Shown here: positions 43,041-50,697 of the stretch, one piece after another | Layout of the letters: every line of letters starts with the position of its first letter | How positions within the stretch are numbered: the first letter of the stretch is position 1 | From: Nocardia fusca NBRC 14340 | GTDB taxonomy: Bacteria; Actinomycetota; Actinomycetes; Mycobacteriales; Mycobacteriaceae | Direction of reading: 5' to 3' | DNA: 64,000 nt | Assembly (NCBI RefSeq): GCF_001618425.1 | Contig: NZ_BDCU01000017.1 | Coordinates: forward strand, 1 to 64,000 | Made by a program: the position numbers and the translations under genes | Notes under the pieces: model-generated | Database searches by the model: none | What the model was told of the DNA's origin: nothing | Seen by the model: the letters and a program-made list of their open reading frames with translations, nothing else

Positions 43041-43943
43041 ATGTCCGAGGTGTCCATGGGCCTTTCGGCGGACTCATTGGCGGCGGGAGCCGTTGACAAT
43101 CTGCTCCCACAGCTTGTCGAACATCTACGCCAGAACCGCACTGCGCTCCGAGAGGAATGGGCCCGCCGGATCACCGAGGCCCGCCTGCTCACCGCGATGA
43201 CACCCGACGAGGTCTTCTCCGAGGCGACGTCGGTGTACGACAACTACGTCGAGGTGCTGGAAACCGGTAGCGTCGAGGCGCTGCAGGCCTACGCCCGCGA
43301 TCTCTCCGAACGCATCATTCCGCGGGGGGTGGAGACCGACGAGGTCCTCGGCATGGTGCTGCTCCTGCGCGACGTGCTGGCCCGTTCGCTGTTCGAGAAG
43401 TACCAATCCAATTTCGATCTCCTCAATGCCGTCCTCGACGCGTACGAACCGGCAGCGAATCGGATCGCCAACACCGTGGCCATCTCGTTCGTGCAGGAAC
43501 GCGAGCGCGTCATCCGACAGCAGCAGGAAGCCATTCGAGAGCTGTCCACTCCGGTGCTCCAGGTGCGCGAACAACTGCTGATCCTGCCGATAATCGGCGT
43601 ACTGGACAGTCAGCGGGCCCGGCAGCTCACCGAACAACTGCTGCGCGCCATCCGCAACAATCGCGCCAAGGTCGTGGTCATCGATATCACCGGTGTGCCC
43701 GATATCGACTCCACGGTGGCCAACCACCTGGTCCAGACGGTCGACGCGTCGGGCCTGATGGGCGCCAGCGTCATCATGACAGGCCTGTCCTCGGAGATCG
43801 CGCTGACACTGGTCACCATCGGTCTGGACCTGTCGAAGATGAACGCGGTCGGCGATCTGCAGGGCGGTATCGAGGAAGCGGAGCGGTTACTGGGCTACGA
43901 AGTGTCCAGAGTGACCGAGCGCAGCGAACGCGATTCGCGCTGA
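43041..43943 (+). CDS. rsbR: Stressosome sensor RsbR-type STAS protein
   Basis: A 300-residue stressosome subunit. An N-terminal helical globin-like sensor (about 20-160, LVEHLRQNRTALREEWARRI) and a linker helix (VQERERVIRQQQEAIRELST) lead to a C-terminal STAS domain with VVVIDITGVPDIDSTVANHL. Thr/Ser residues in the STAS domain are targets of RsbT in Bacillus. The ATG at 43041 follows AAAGGGG. It is the first gene of the rsbR-rsbS-rsbT operon; the promoter should be in 42924-43040. Confidence 0.9.
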   Translation: MSEVSMGLSADSLAAGAVDNLLPQLVEHLRQNRTALREEWARRITEARLLTAMTPDEVFSEATSVYDNYVEVLETGSVEALQAYARDLSERIIPRGVETDEVLGMVLLLRDVLARSLFEKYQSNFDLLNAVLDAYEPAANRIANTVAISFVQERERVIRQQQEAIRELSTPVLQVREQLLILPIIGVLDSQRARQLTEQLLRAIRNNRAKVVVIDITGVPDIDSTVANHLVQTVDASGLMGASVIMTGLSSEIALTLVTIGLDLSKMNAVGDLQGGIEEAERLLGYEVSRVTERSERDSR

Positions 43944-43955
43944 CCGGAAACTACT

Positions 43956-44345
43956 ATGCCAGTACCGATACTCAAACAGGGCACCTATCTGATCGCGTCG
44001 GTGCAGTCGGCGCTGACCGATGCCGATACCGAGCGATTGCAGGACGACCTGATGAAGCAGGTCAGCAAATACCGCGCGCAGGGCATCATCGTCGACGTGA
44101 CGGCCATCGATGTGATGGATTCCTTCGCGGCCAGATCACTGCGCACCATCGCGCATATGACCCAGCTGCGCGGTGCCGAGACCGTCATCGTGGGCCTGCA
44201 ACCCGAGGTCGCGTTCGCCATGGTGCAGCTCGGCCTCACCTTCGAGGACATGCACACCGCACTGGATCTCGAGGAAGGCCTGGCCTGGCTGAACCACAAG
44301 GCTTCGCGGCGCCAGCACCGAGATGGTCGTGACAGTGCCCGCTGA
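43956..44345 (+). CDS. rsbS: Stressosome scaffold RsbS
   Basis: A 129-residue single STAS domain protein. Phosphorylation is expected at Ser56 in DVMDSFAARS, equivalent to Ser59 of Bacillus RsbS, which releases RsbT. It begins PVPILKQGTYLIASVQSAL. It starts 12 bp after rsbR and overlaps rsbT by 23 bp. Confidence 0.92.
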   Translation: MPVPILKQGTYLIASVQSALTDADTERLQDDLMKQVSKYRAQGIIVDVTAIDVMDSFAARSLRTIAHMTQLRGAETVIVGLQPEVAFAMVQLGLTFEDMHTALDLEEGLAWLNHKASRRQHRDGRDSAR

Positions 44346-44748
44346 ACAGGTGGTTATCGCGGTGAAGATGTCGAACGACATCGTGACCGCACGTCAGGCC
44401 GGGCGCGAGCTGGCCGAGGAACTCGGCTTCACGCTCACCGACCGGACCATGATCTCCACGGCCATCTCGGAGGTCGCGCGAAATATCACCAGTTACGCCG
44501 GTAGCGGCGAGATCCGGCTGCAGGTCGACGAGCGCGACGGCCGCCGCGCCCTGGTGGTCCAGGCCAAGGATCAGGGTCCCGGGATCATCGATATCGCGCG
44601 GGCCATGGAGGACGGTTATTCGACCGGACTGGGCCTGGGGCTCGGTCTCCCCGGTGCCAAACGGCTGATGGACGGTATGGCCATCGAATCCGCGCCCGGC
44701 CGAGGCACATTGGTGGAGATGTGGAAGTGGGTACCCCACGGTGCATGA
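44323..44748 (+). CDS. rsbT: Serine/threonine kinase RsbT
   Basis: A 141-residue GHKL kinase. The N box is SEVARNITSYA, G1 is KDQGPGI and G2 is GLGLGLPGAKRL. In Bacillus it phosphorylates RsbR and RsbS in the stressosome and, once free, activates the RsbU phosphatase. It overlaps rsbS by 23 bp and the RsbX-like gene by 8 bp. Confidence 0.92.
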   Translation: MVVTVPAEQVVIAVKMSNDIVTARQAGRELAEELGFTLTDRTMISTAISEVARNITSYAGSGEIRLQVDERDGRRALVVQAKDQGPGIIDIARAMEDGYSTGLGLGLGLPGAKRLMDGMAIESAPGRGTLVEMWKWVPHGA

Positions 44749-45385
44749 GGACGGGTTCATCGGCCGGATCGAATGGGCGATGGCCGGCCGCCCCCTCCCC
44801 GGACAGGATGTGTCCGGGGATCGGTGTGTCGTCCTGGACACCGGTACCGGCACCGTATTGTTCGCTGTACTCGACGGTCTCGGCCACGGAGCGGCCGCGG
44901 CCGCCGCGGTGGATCGCGCGACCCGGGTACTCGCCGAGAACCGTGCCGAGCCACTGGATGTGCTGATGGTGCTGTGTCATCGGGCCATGTCCGATACTCG
45001 TGGTGCCGCGGTCACCCTGGCTTTGTTCGGCGCGGAGGAAACGCAGTGGCTGGGTGTCGGGAATATCGAATCGATCGTGCTGACCGCGGGCCCCACCGGC
45101 CCGCAGGTCAGCGCCACCGCGCTACAGAGCGGGGGGATCGTCGGATACCGGCTGCCGTCCACCCTGCAACCGCACACCGTTCCGGTCCGGCCCGGCGATC
45201 TGCTGCTGATGTCCACCGACGGGGTGGAGGCGGAACCGGGCCATGGTGTGGACCTCGCGAAATCGACCGCCGATATCGTCCAGGAGCTGCTGAGCCGGCA
45301 CGCCAAGGACACCGACGACGCCCTGGTGCTCGCGGCACGGGTGCGGGGCGTGTCGAACGGACCCGCCCAGCGGGAAGAGTCGTGA
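44741..45385 (+). CDS. rsbX: RsbX-like PP2C phosphatase
   Basis: A 214-residue SpoIIE/PP2C-type phosphatase without sensor domains. Metal-binding aspartates lie in the GQDVSGDRCVV and LDGLGHG segments and in MSTDGVEAE near the C terminus. RsbX resets the stressosome by dephosphorylating RsbS and RsbR. The GTG at 44741 overlaps rsbT by 8 bp. Confidence 0.85.
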   Translation: MHEDGFIGRIEWAMAGRPLPGQDVSGDRCVVLDTGTGTVLFAVLDGLGHGAAAAAAVDRATRVLAENRAEPLDVLMVLCHRAMSDTRGAAVTLALFGAEETQWLGVGNIESIVLTAGPTGPQVSATALQSGGIVGYRLPSTLQPHTVPVRPGDLLLMSTDGVEAEPGHGVDLAKSTADIVQELLSRHAKDTDDALVLAARVRGVSNGPAQREES

Positions 45386-45401
45386 TCCGGCGAGGCCGGC
45401 G

Positions 45402-47732
45402 ATGAGCACCGTGCTCGCGGCGTTCCTCGACGCCTACGCCGACGCGCTGCGCCGCCATCTCGCCGACCCGGAGGGCGACGGCCTGGCCGAGGGGCACGAG
45501 CTGGGCCGCCGGGCGCTGGTCGAGGGCATCAGCCTGCTCGATCTCACCGAGCACCACTTCCGGGTGGCGAAACAGGTACAGGCCGAGGCCGGTGAGACGG
45601 CCGGGCCGCAGGATGCCGGCCATACGGAGAATCTGCTCGCCGAGAACGCGCTCGAATTCCTGCTGCAGACCCTGATCACGCTGGATGTCGCCACCCGCGG
45701 CTACCTCGACGGCACCCGCCGGTACGAGCAGCAGCGGTCCCGGGCCGACGATCTGGCCGGGCGCGACGAATTCCGCACCGCCCTGGTCGAATCGCTGCAG
45801 GACGGGTTCTTCGTCGCCGACGCCCGCGGCACCATCATCGAAGTGAACAAGGCGTTCGGCGAGCTCACCGGCTACGGCGCGGCCGGTGTGCCCTATCCGC
45901 TGCCGCATCCCTGGTCGATCCCGGAGGGCCCGCGCTACCCCGACCTGGGTACCGAGGCGTCCCGTTTCGTGGTACCGGTCCAGCATCGGGACGGTCGCCG
46001 CCGCTGGATCGCGGTGAGTACCAGCGCGCTGGTCAAACCCGACGGCGAGGAGCACATCTTCGTCGGCACCGTCCGGGATGTCACCGCCGAACACGACGCC
46101 CAGGCGCGCGACCAGGCCGCGAACCGGCTGGCGACCGCGCTGGCCGCAGCCACCACGGTCGCCGAGGTCCTCGAGGTGGGGCTGGACGAGTTGCGGCGCA
46201 CGGTCGGCGCGGAGACCGCGGTGGTGGCGGTCTGGGCCGGTCTCACCCCGCCGGAGGTCTATATTTCCGGCAATCCCCCGGCCGCCGCGACCGGTTCCCG
46301 GCTCGAACCGGCGACGGAGGCGATTCTCAAACGTGCCCGGGTGCGGCCAGGCCGCACGCTCATCGCAGTCCCGGAGGGCGCGGGCAGCGCACAGGGCATC
46401 GTGGCGCCGCTCGGCGAGAAGAGCGATGCCGCGCTGTGGCTGCGCTTCGCCGTCCCGCGGGTCGTCGACGCCGCCGACTGGACGCTGTTCTCGCTGCTCA
46501 TCGGCCATCTCAGCCTGGCCGTCCAGCGCGCCCGCAACTTCGATCAGGCGCGCTCCACCTCACTGACCCTGCAGCGCGCCATGCTCGGTCCCATCGAACT
46601 CCCGCCGCGGTTCTCGGTGCACTACGAACCGGCTCTGCCGCCGCTCGAGATCGGCGGCGACTGGTACGACGTGGTCCCGCTACCCGACGGCACCATCGGC
46701 GTGGTGGTCGGCGACTGTGTGGGCCGTGGCCTGTCCGCGGCCGTGGTGATGGGTCAGTTGCGTACCGCCGCCCGCGCGCTGTTGCTGCGCGGCGCCGGGC
46801 CGGCCCAGCTGCTCACCGAACTCGACCCGGTGGCGGCCCGGATTCCGGGGGCGCTGTGCACCACCGTCTGCGCGGCGGTGCTGGATCCGGTGCGCGGGTT
46901 GGTGCGGTACAGCAACGCCGGCCATATGCCGCCCATCCTGGCCGATGTGGACAAGACCGGGCGGATGCTGGAGGGCGGCCGGTCGGTACCGCTGGCGACC
47001 TTCGAGATTCCGCGCCGGCCGGAGGCCACCACACCGCTGCCGCCCGGATCGACCCTGGTGTTGTTCACCGACGGTCTGGTGGAACGCCGCGGGGAGGATA
47101 TCGACGAGGGTTTCACCAAGATCGCCACCATCCTGGCCGATACCGCGGAGAAGTTGCCGCGCCAGGTCGCCGACTCGGTGCTGTCGGCGCTGCGGCCCGA
47201 GGGCGGATACGACGACGATATCGCCATGGTGGTCTACCGGCAGCCGCCCGCCCCGCTCCGGCTGGATGTACCGGCCCGCCCGGACCGGCTGGCCATGCTG
47301 CGTCGTACGCTGACAGCATGGCTGTCGTCCGCGGCGGTACCGCACAACCTCACCTCGGATCTGGTGGCCGCCACCAACGAGGCGTGCAGCAACAGTATCG
47401 AGCACGCCTATCGCAACGGCGGCGGTGACGCCGAACGGGTGGTGCTCACCGCCGAATGCGTAGGCGACCGGGTGGTCATCGAGACCACCGATACCGGGAC
47501 CTGGCGTCCGCGTCCGGCCGATCCGGGACCGCGAGGTCGCGGCATCGATATGATGCGGGCGCTCACCGAAGAACTCGAAATAGATCACCACCTGGGACCC
47601 GGAACCCGGGTACGGATGTCGGTCACGCTTCCGGCGATCACGTTCCCGGTGGCCAGCGCCCTGCGCGGGACCGGTAATCGGTCCGGCGGGGATACGATGC
47701 AGCGAGATCGAGAGACTCATGGCAGATTGTGA
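45402..47732 (+). CDS. RsbU-type phosphatase fused to RsbW-type kinase domain
   Basis: A 776-residue multidomain signalling protein. An N-terminal helical RsbT-binding-like region (about 1-120, ISLLDLTEHHFRVAKQ) is followed by a PAS domain (about 125-225, ESLQDGFFVADARGTIIEVN) and a GAF-like domain (about 235-385). The PP2C/SpoIIE phosphatase (about 395-615) has EIGGDWYDVV, VVGDCVGRGLSAAVVMGQLR and LFTDGLVERR. The C-terminal GHKL ATPase (about 635-755) has ATNEACSNSIEHAYR and ETTDTGTW, then GPRGRGIDMM. Phosphatase and kinase for the STAS antagonist are thus in one chain. The downstream STAS gene overlaps its end by 14 bp. Confidence 0.88.
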   Translation: MSTVLAAFLDAYADALRRHLADPEGDGLAEGHELGRRALVEGISLLDLTEHHFRVAKQVQAEAGETAGPQDAGHTENLLAENALEFLLQTLITLDVATRGYLDGTRRYEQQRSRADDLAGRDEFRTALVESLQDGFFVADARGTIIEVNKAFGELTGYGAAGVPYPLPHPWSIPEGPRYPDLGTEASRFVVPVQHRDGRRRWIAVSTSALVKPDGEEHIFVGTVRDVTAEHDAQARDQAANRLATALAAATTVAEVLEVGLDELRRTVGAETAVVAVWAGLTPPEVYISGNPPAAATGSRLEPATEAILKRARVRPGRTLIAVPEGAGSAQGIVAPLGEKSDAALWLRFAVPRVVDAADWTLFSLLIGHLSLAVQRARNFDQARSTSLTLQRAMLGPIELPPRFSVHYEPALPPLEIGGDWYDVVPLPDGTIGVVVGDCVGRGLSAAVVMGQLRTAARALLLRGAGPAQLLTELDPVAARIPGALCTTVCAAVLDPVRGLVRYSNAGHMPPILADVDKTGRMLEGGRSVPLATFEIPRRPEATTPLPPGSTLVLFTDGLVERRGEDIDEGFTKIATILADTAEKLPRQVADSVLSALRPEGGYDDDIAMVVYRQPPAPLRLDVPARPDRLAMLRRTLTAWLSSAAVPHNLTSDLVAATNEACSNSIEHAYRNGGGDAERVVLTAECVGDRVVIETTDTGTWRPRPADPGPRGRGIDMMRALTEELEIDHHLGPGTRVRMSVTLPAITFPVASALRGTGNRSGGDTMQRDRETHGRL

Positions 47733-48117
47733 TGATGTGACCAATACTCCTCCAGACGCGAACCCGCTCACGGATACGATGACGACCGCGGTCGCCGACC
47801 ACGACGGTGTCACCGTGCTCACGGTGACCGGAGAGGTCGATCTCGCCACGGCTCCTGCCCTGGAGACCGCGATCGACGCCGCCCTCGACGCCGAACCGGC
47901 GGGCCTGGTCGTCGACCTGGCCGCCGTGAGCTTCCTGGCGTCGGCCGGCATGGCCGCGCTGGTCGCCGCCCATCAGCGGGCCGGCGACAAGACCACGATC
48001 GCCTTGGTGGCCGACGGGCCCGCCACCAGTCGGCAGCTCAAGATGACGGCTCTGGACCAGGTCTTCGCCCTGCATACGACGCTGGAAGCGGCTCTGGCCG
48101 GCCTCCGGGCGGGCTGA
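47719..48117 (+). CDS. rsbV: Anti-sigma-factor antagonist (RsbV-like STAS protein)
   Basis: A 132-residue STAS protein with the core LTVTGEVDLATAPALETAI and the phosphorylated Ser in VSFLASAGMAALV. In its dephosphorylated state it should bind an RsbW-like kinase and free a sigma factor. It overlaps the RsbU-RsbW fusion gene by 14 bp and ends the operon. No sigma factor gene is nearby; a remote SigB/SigF-type factor is implied. Confidence 0.9.
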   Translation: MADCDDVTNTPPDANPLTDTMTTAVADHDGVTVLTVTGEVDLATAPALETAIDAALDAEPAGLVVDLAAVSFLASAGMAALVAAHQRAGDKTTIALVADGPATSRQLKMTALDQVFALHTTLEAALAGLRAG

Positions 48118-48118
48118 A

Positions 48119-48182
48119 CCCGGAAACGGCTCGGGCCGGGCCGGCGGAGCGCTCCGCCGGCCCGGCCCGAGCCGTTTCCGGG
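48119..48182. terminator. Perfect 64-bp palindrome, bidirectional terminator
   Basis: Arms of 32 bp, 48119-48150 and 48151-48182, are exact reverse complements with no loop. It lies 2 bp after the STAS gene stop and 6 bp before the LLM gene stop (convergent). It should act as a terminator for both, though such a long perfect cruciform is unusual. Confidence 0.85.
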
Positions 48183-48188
48183 GCGGGA

Positions 48189-49229
48189 TCAGTCGCAGAT
48201 CGCGCGGAACTGTTCGATCAGCTTGACCCGGTCGGCGGGTGTCGCGGCCAGCGGCGCGACATTGAGCACGGTGACGCCCGCTTCGGCGAACGCGGCGACC
48301 CGTTCCTTCACATATCCGGCCGGACCGATCAGCGAGATATCGCGGACCAGCGCGTCCGGAACCACCTGTGTCGCTTCCTCTTTCTTGCCCGCCAGGTACA
48401 GCTCCTGGATCCGGTCGGCCTCCGCGCCGTAGCCGTAGCGGGTGGCGAGGGTGTGGTAGAAATTCTTGCCCTTGGCGCCCATTCCGCCGATGTAGAGCGC
48501 CAGCATGGGCTTCACGAAGCCCAGCAGCGGCTCCACGTCCTCACCGATGGCCAGAGCCGGTCCGGCGTAGATGTCGAGCGGCCCGAGTTCGGGGTCGCGC
48601 CGATCCTTTCCGGCCCGCAGCGCGTCACCGAAGACCGCGTCGGCGCGTTCGGGCAGGAAGAAGATCGGCTGCCAGCCCTCGGCGACCTCGGCGGCCAGTG
48701 CCACGTTCTTGGGACCCAGTGCGGCGAGCAGCACCGGGATACGTTCGCGCACCGGATGATTGATCAGCTTCAGCGGTTTGCCCAGACCGGTGCCGGTCCC
48801 TTCGGGTAGCGGAATCTGGTAGTACTTGCCCTGGTAGTCCAGCCGTTCCCGGCGCCAGACCTTACGGCAGATCTCCACGAGCTCGCGGGTCCGTCCGATC
48901 GGCGCATCGTAGGGGACGCCGTGGAAACCTTCGATGACCTGCGGTCCGGAGGCACCCAGGCCGAGCACGAACCGGCCGTCGGAGACGAAATCCAACCCCG
49001 CCGCGGTCATCGCGGTCAGCGTAGGGGTCCGGGTGTAGAGCTGCAGGATCCCCGATGCCAGCTGCAGCCGGGAGGTCTTGGCGGCGAGATAGCCCAGCGC
49101 GCTCACCGCGTCGAAGGAGTACGCCTCGGGCACGAACACGATGTCCAGCCCGGCGCGCTCCAGATCGGCCACTTCGGCCGCCGCCTCGGTGAAGCCACCC
49201 GAGTAGTTGATGCTCAATCCGATCCGCAT
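48189..49229 (-). CDS. LLM-class F420-dependent oxidoreductase
   Basis: A 346-residue luciferase-like TIM-barrel oxidoreductase. It begins MRIGLSINYSGGF; ERAGLDIVFVPEAYSFDAV, GILQLYTRTPTLTAMTAAGL and GRFVLGLGASGPQVIEG are typical of the F420-using mycobacterial group. The cofactor is F420 or FMN, and the substrate is unknown. The ATG at 49229 fits the family start. It is divergent from the cyclodeaminase gene. Confidence 0.88.
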   Translation of the reverse strand: MRIGLSINYSGGFTEAAAEVADLERAGLDIVFVPEAYSFDAVSALGYLAAKTSRLQLASGILQLYTRTPTLTAMTAAGLDFVSDGRFVLGLGASGPQVIEGFHGVPYDAPIGRTRELVEICRKVWRRERLDYQGKYYQIPLPEGTGTGLGKPLKLINHPVRERIPVLLAALGPKNVALAAEVAEGWQPIFFLPERADAVFGDALRAGKDRRDPELGPLDIYAGPALAIGEDVEPLLGFVKPMLALYIGGMGAKGKNFYHTLATRYGYGAEADRIQELYLAGKKEEATQVVPDALVRDISLIGPAGYVKERVAAFAEAGVTVLNVAPLAATPADRVKLIEQFRAICD

Positions 49230-49359
49230 GCCCTCAACATAATCCCGGCTACGGGGTGGCCACGCACCGGCCACGCCGGGCGACGCGGTAGGTTGAACCC
49301 GATAGCACAGCGAACACTGCAGCTAACTTTTGGCAAATTTGATCGAGAAAGGCCGAATC

Positions 49360-50022
49360 GTGTCGGAGCCCACCCAATCGCCACAGCACACCGCCAGCGG
49401 TTTCGCGGGTTCGCCGATCGGCGACTACCTGGGCGAACTCGCGGCGAAGATACCGGCGCCGGGTGGCGGCGCGGTAGCCGCGCTGCACGCGGCGCAGGCG
49501 GCCGCCCTGGTCGCCATGGTCGCGCGCTACACCACCCGGGCCAAGGACGCCGACCACCGGCCGGTGATCGACCGCATCATCGCGGCCGCCGACATCGCCC
49601 GCGAGGGCGCGCTGGCACTGGCCGACGCCGACGCCGCCGCCTTCACCGCCGTCGGTGCCGCCTACAAGCTCCCGAAGGGCAGCGACAGCGAAGCCACCAC
49701 ACGGACGGCGGCGATCCACGACGCGCTGCTGGAGGCCGCCCGGGTCCCCGCCGCGGTGATCGACGCGGCCGACGAAATCCTCGCGTTGGCAACCGAACTG
49801 CTGCCGATCGGAAACCCGAACGTGGTCACCGATATCGGCGCGGCCGCCGCGGCGGCGCGAGCCGCCGTGGTGACCTCCCAACTGAATATCGAGATCAATG
49901 TCGTCTCGCTTCCGGAAGAACACGCCGCCGCTTTCACGGAGGTGCCGGCGCGGATCGAGGAAATCACCGACCGCGCCGAAACACTGCACCAGGAGGTGCT
50001 TCAGGCGGTTCGTGGCGGATGA
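49360..50022 (+). CDS. Cyclodeaminase/cyclohydrolase family protein
   Basis: A 220-residue all-helical protein of the formimidoyltetrahydrofolate cyclodeaminase family (FTCD C-terminal type). The folate-binding motif APGGGAVAALHAAQAAALV and NPNVVTDIGAAAAAARA are present. Likely role: release of ammonia from formimino-THF to give methenyl-THF, or methenyl-THF hydrolysis. The GTG at 49360 has GAGAAAGG upstream. Confidence 0.87.
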   Translation: MSEPTQSPQHTASGFAGSPIGDYLGELAAKIPAPGGGAVAALHAAQAAALVAMVARYTTRAKDADHRPVIDRIIAAADIAREGALALADADAAAFTAVGAAYKLPKGSDSEATTRTAAIHDALLEAARVPAAVIDAADEILALATELLPIGNPNVVTDIGAAAAAARAAVVTSQLNIEINVVSLPEEHAAAFTEVPARIEEITDRAETLHQEVLQAVRGG

Positions 50023-50240
50023 TTCGGGTACTCATATCAGCACGCGGGAATTAACCAGGTTTATGCCGAACTGGGATTTTTCGAGATCAAGTGCAGAACG
50101 GAGCACGCGTAGAATGGGCTTCGTTCCTGATATTCACACTGCTCCACCGCTCGACCCAGGCTCGAGCAGCTAGACCGGCCGGCGGGGCACCGGCGGCCGG
50201 GGAACTGTTTGCCCCAGCTCGACGAGTGCAGGAGGTAACG

Positions 50241-50525
50241 GTGAGGATCGGGTACACATCGGCTCCGGTCGCGGCGGAACTCCCCGACCCAGGTATCGAT
50301 GTCATCACCGAACACGGAGTCGTATCCAATATCGCCGACTGTTCGGCGGATCCAGGAGTGTTGACGCTCGGCCAGGCCCGGCGCGCACACGATATCCACC
50401 GGCTCTGTTCTCCCGAATGTCAGGTCCGCAGACGGGCCCGTCTCACCTTGGCCATCGCTTCGGCCGCCCCGGATCGCCCCACGTTCGGCATTTCGCCCGG
50501 GCGGTCCGCGCACTACGGCGATTGA
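50241..50525 (+). CDS. Small cysteine-containing hypothetical protein
   Basis: A 94-residue protein (RIGYTSAPVAAELPDPGIDV, then NIADCSADPGVLTLGQARRA, HRLCSPECQVRRRARLTL). The GTG at 50241 sits 5 nt after a perfect AGGAGGTAACG site, and a terminator follows, which support a real gene. The three cysteines could hold a metal, but the spacing is not that of WhiB. A conserved Nocardia protein is likely; function unknown. Confidence 0.6.
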   Translation: MRIGYTSAPVAAELPDPGIDVITEHGVVSNIADCSADPGVLTLGQARRAHDIHRLCSPECQVRRRARLTLAIASAAPDRPTFGISPGRSAHYGD

Positions 50526-50530
50526 TTCCC

Positions 50531-50562
50531 GCGTGACGGGTGGAAACAGCTGCCCGTCACGC
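50531..50562. terminator. Hairpin after small Cys protein gene
   Basis: A perfect 10-bp stem, GCGTGACGGG and CCCGTCACGC, with a 12-nt loop, 6 bp after the stop codon. Confidence 0.65.
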
Positions 50563-50697
50563 CTCTTCCGGCGCCGGGTATTCCGGCGCGCTTTCGATAG
50601 CGGTACGAACTCGCACCGAATGGTTCTCTAGCAGCTCCACCCATTGGCCGGGTGGCGATTGGCGTATGCCGCGCGGCCACTAGTAGAGGAGGAAGAG

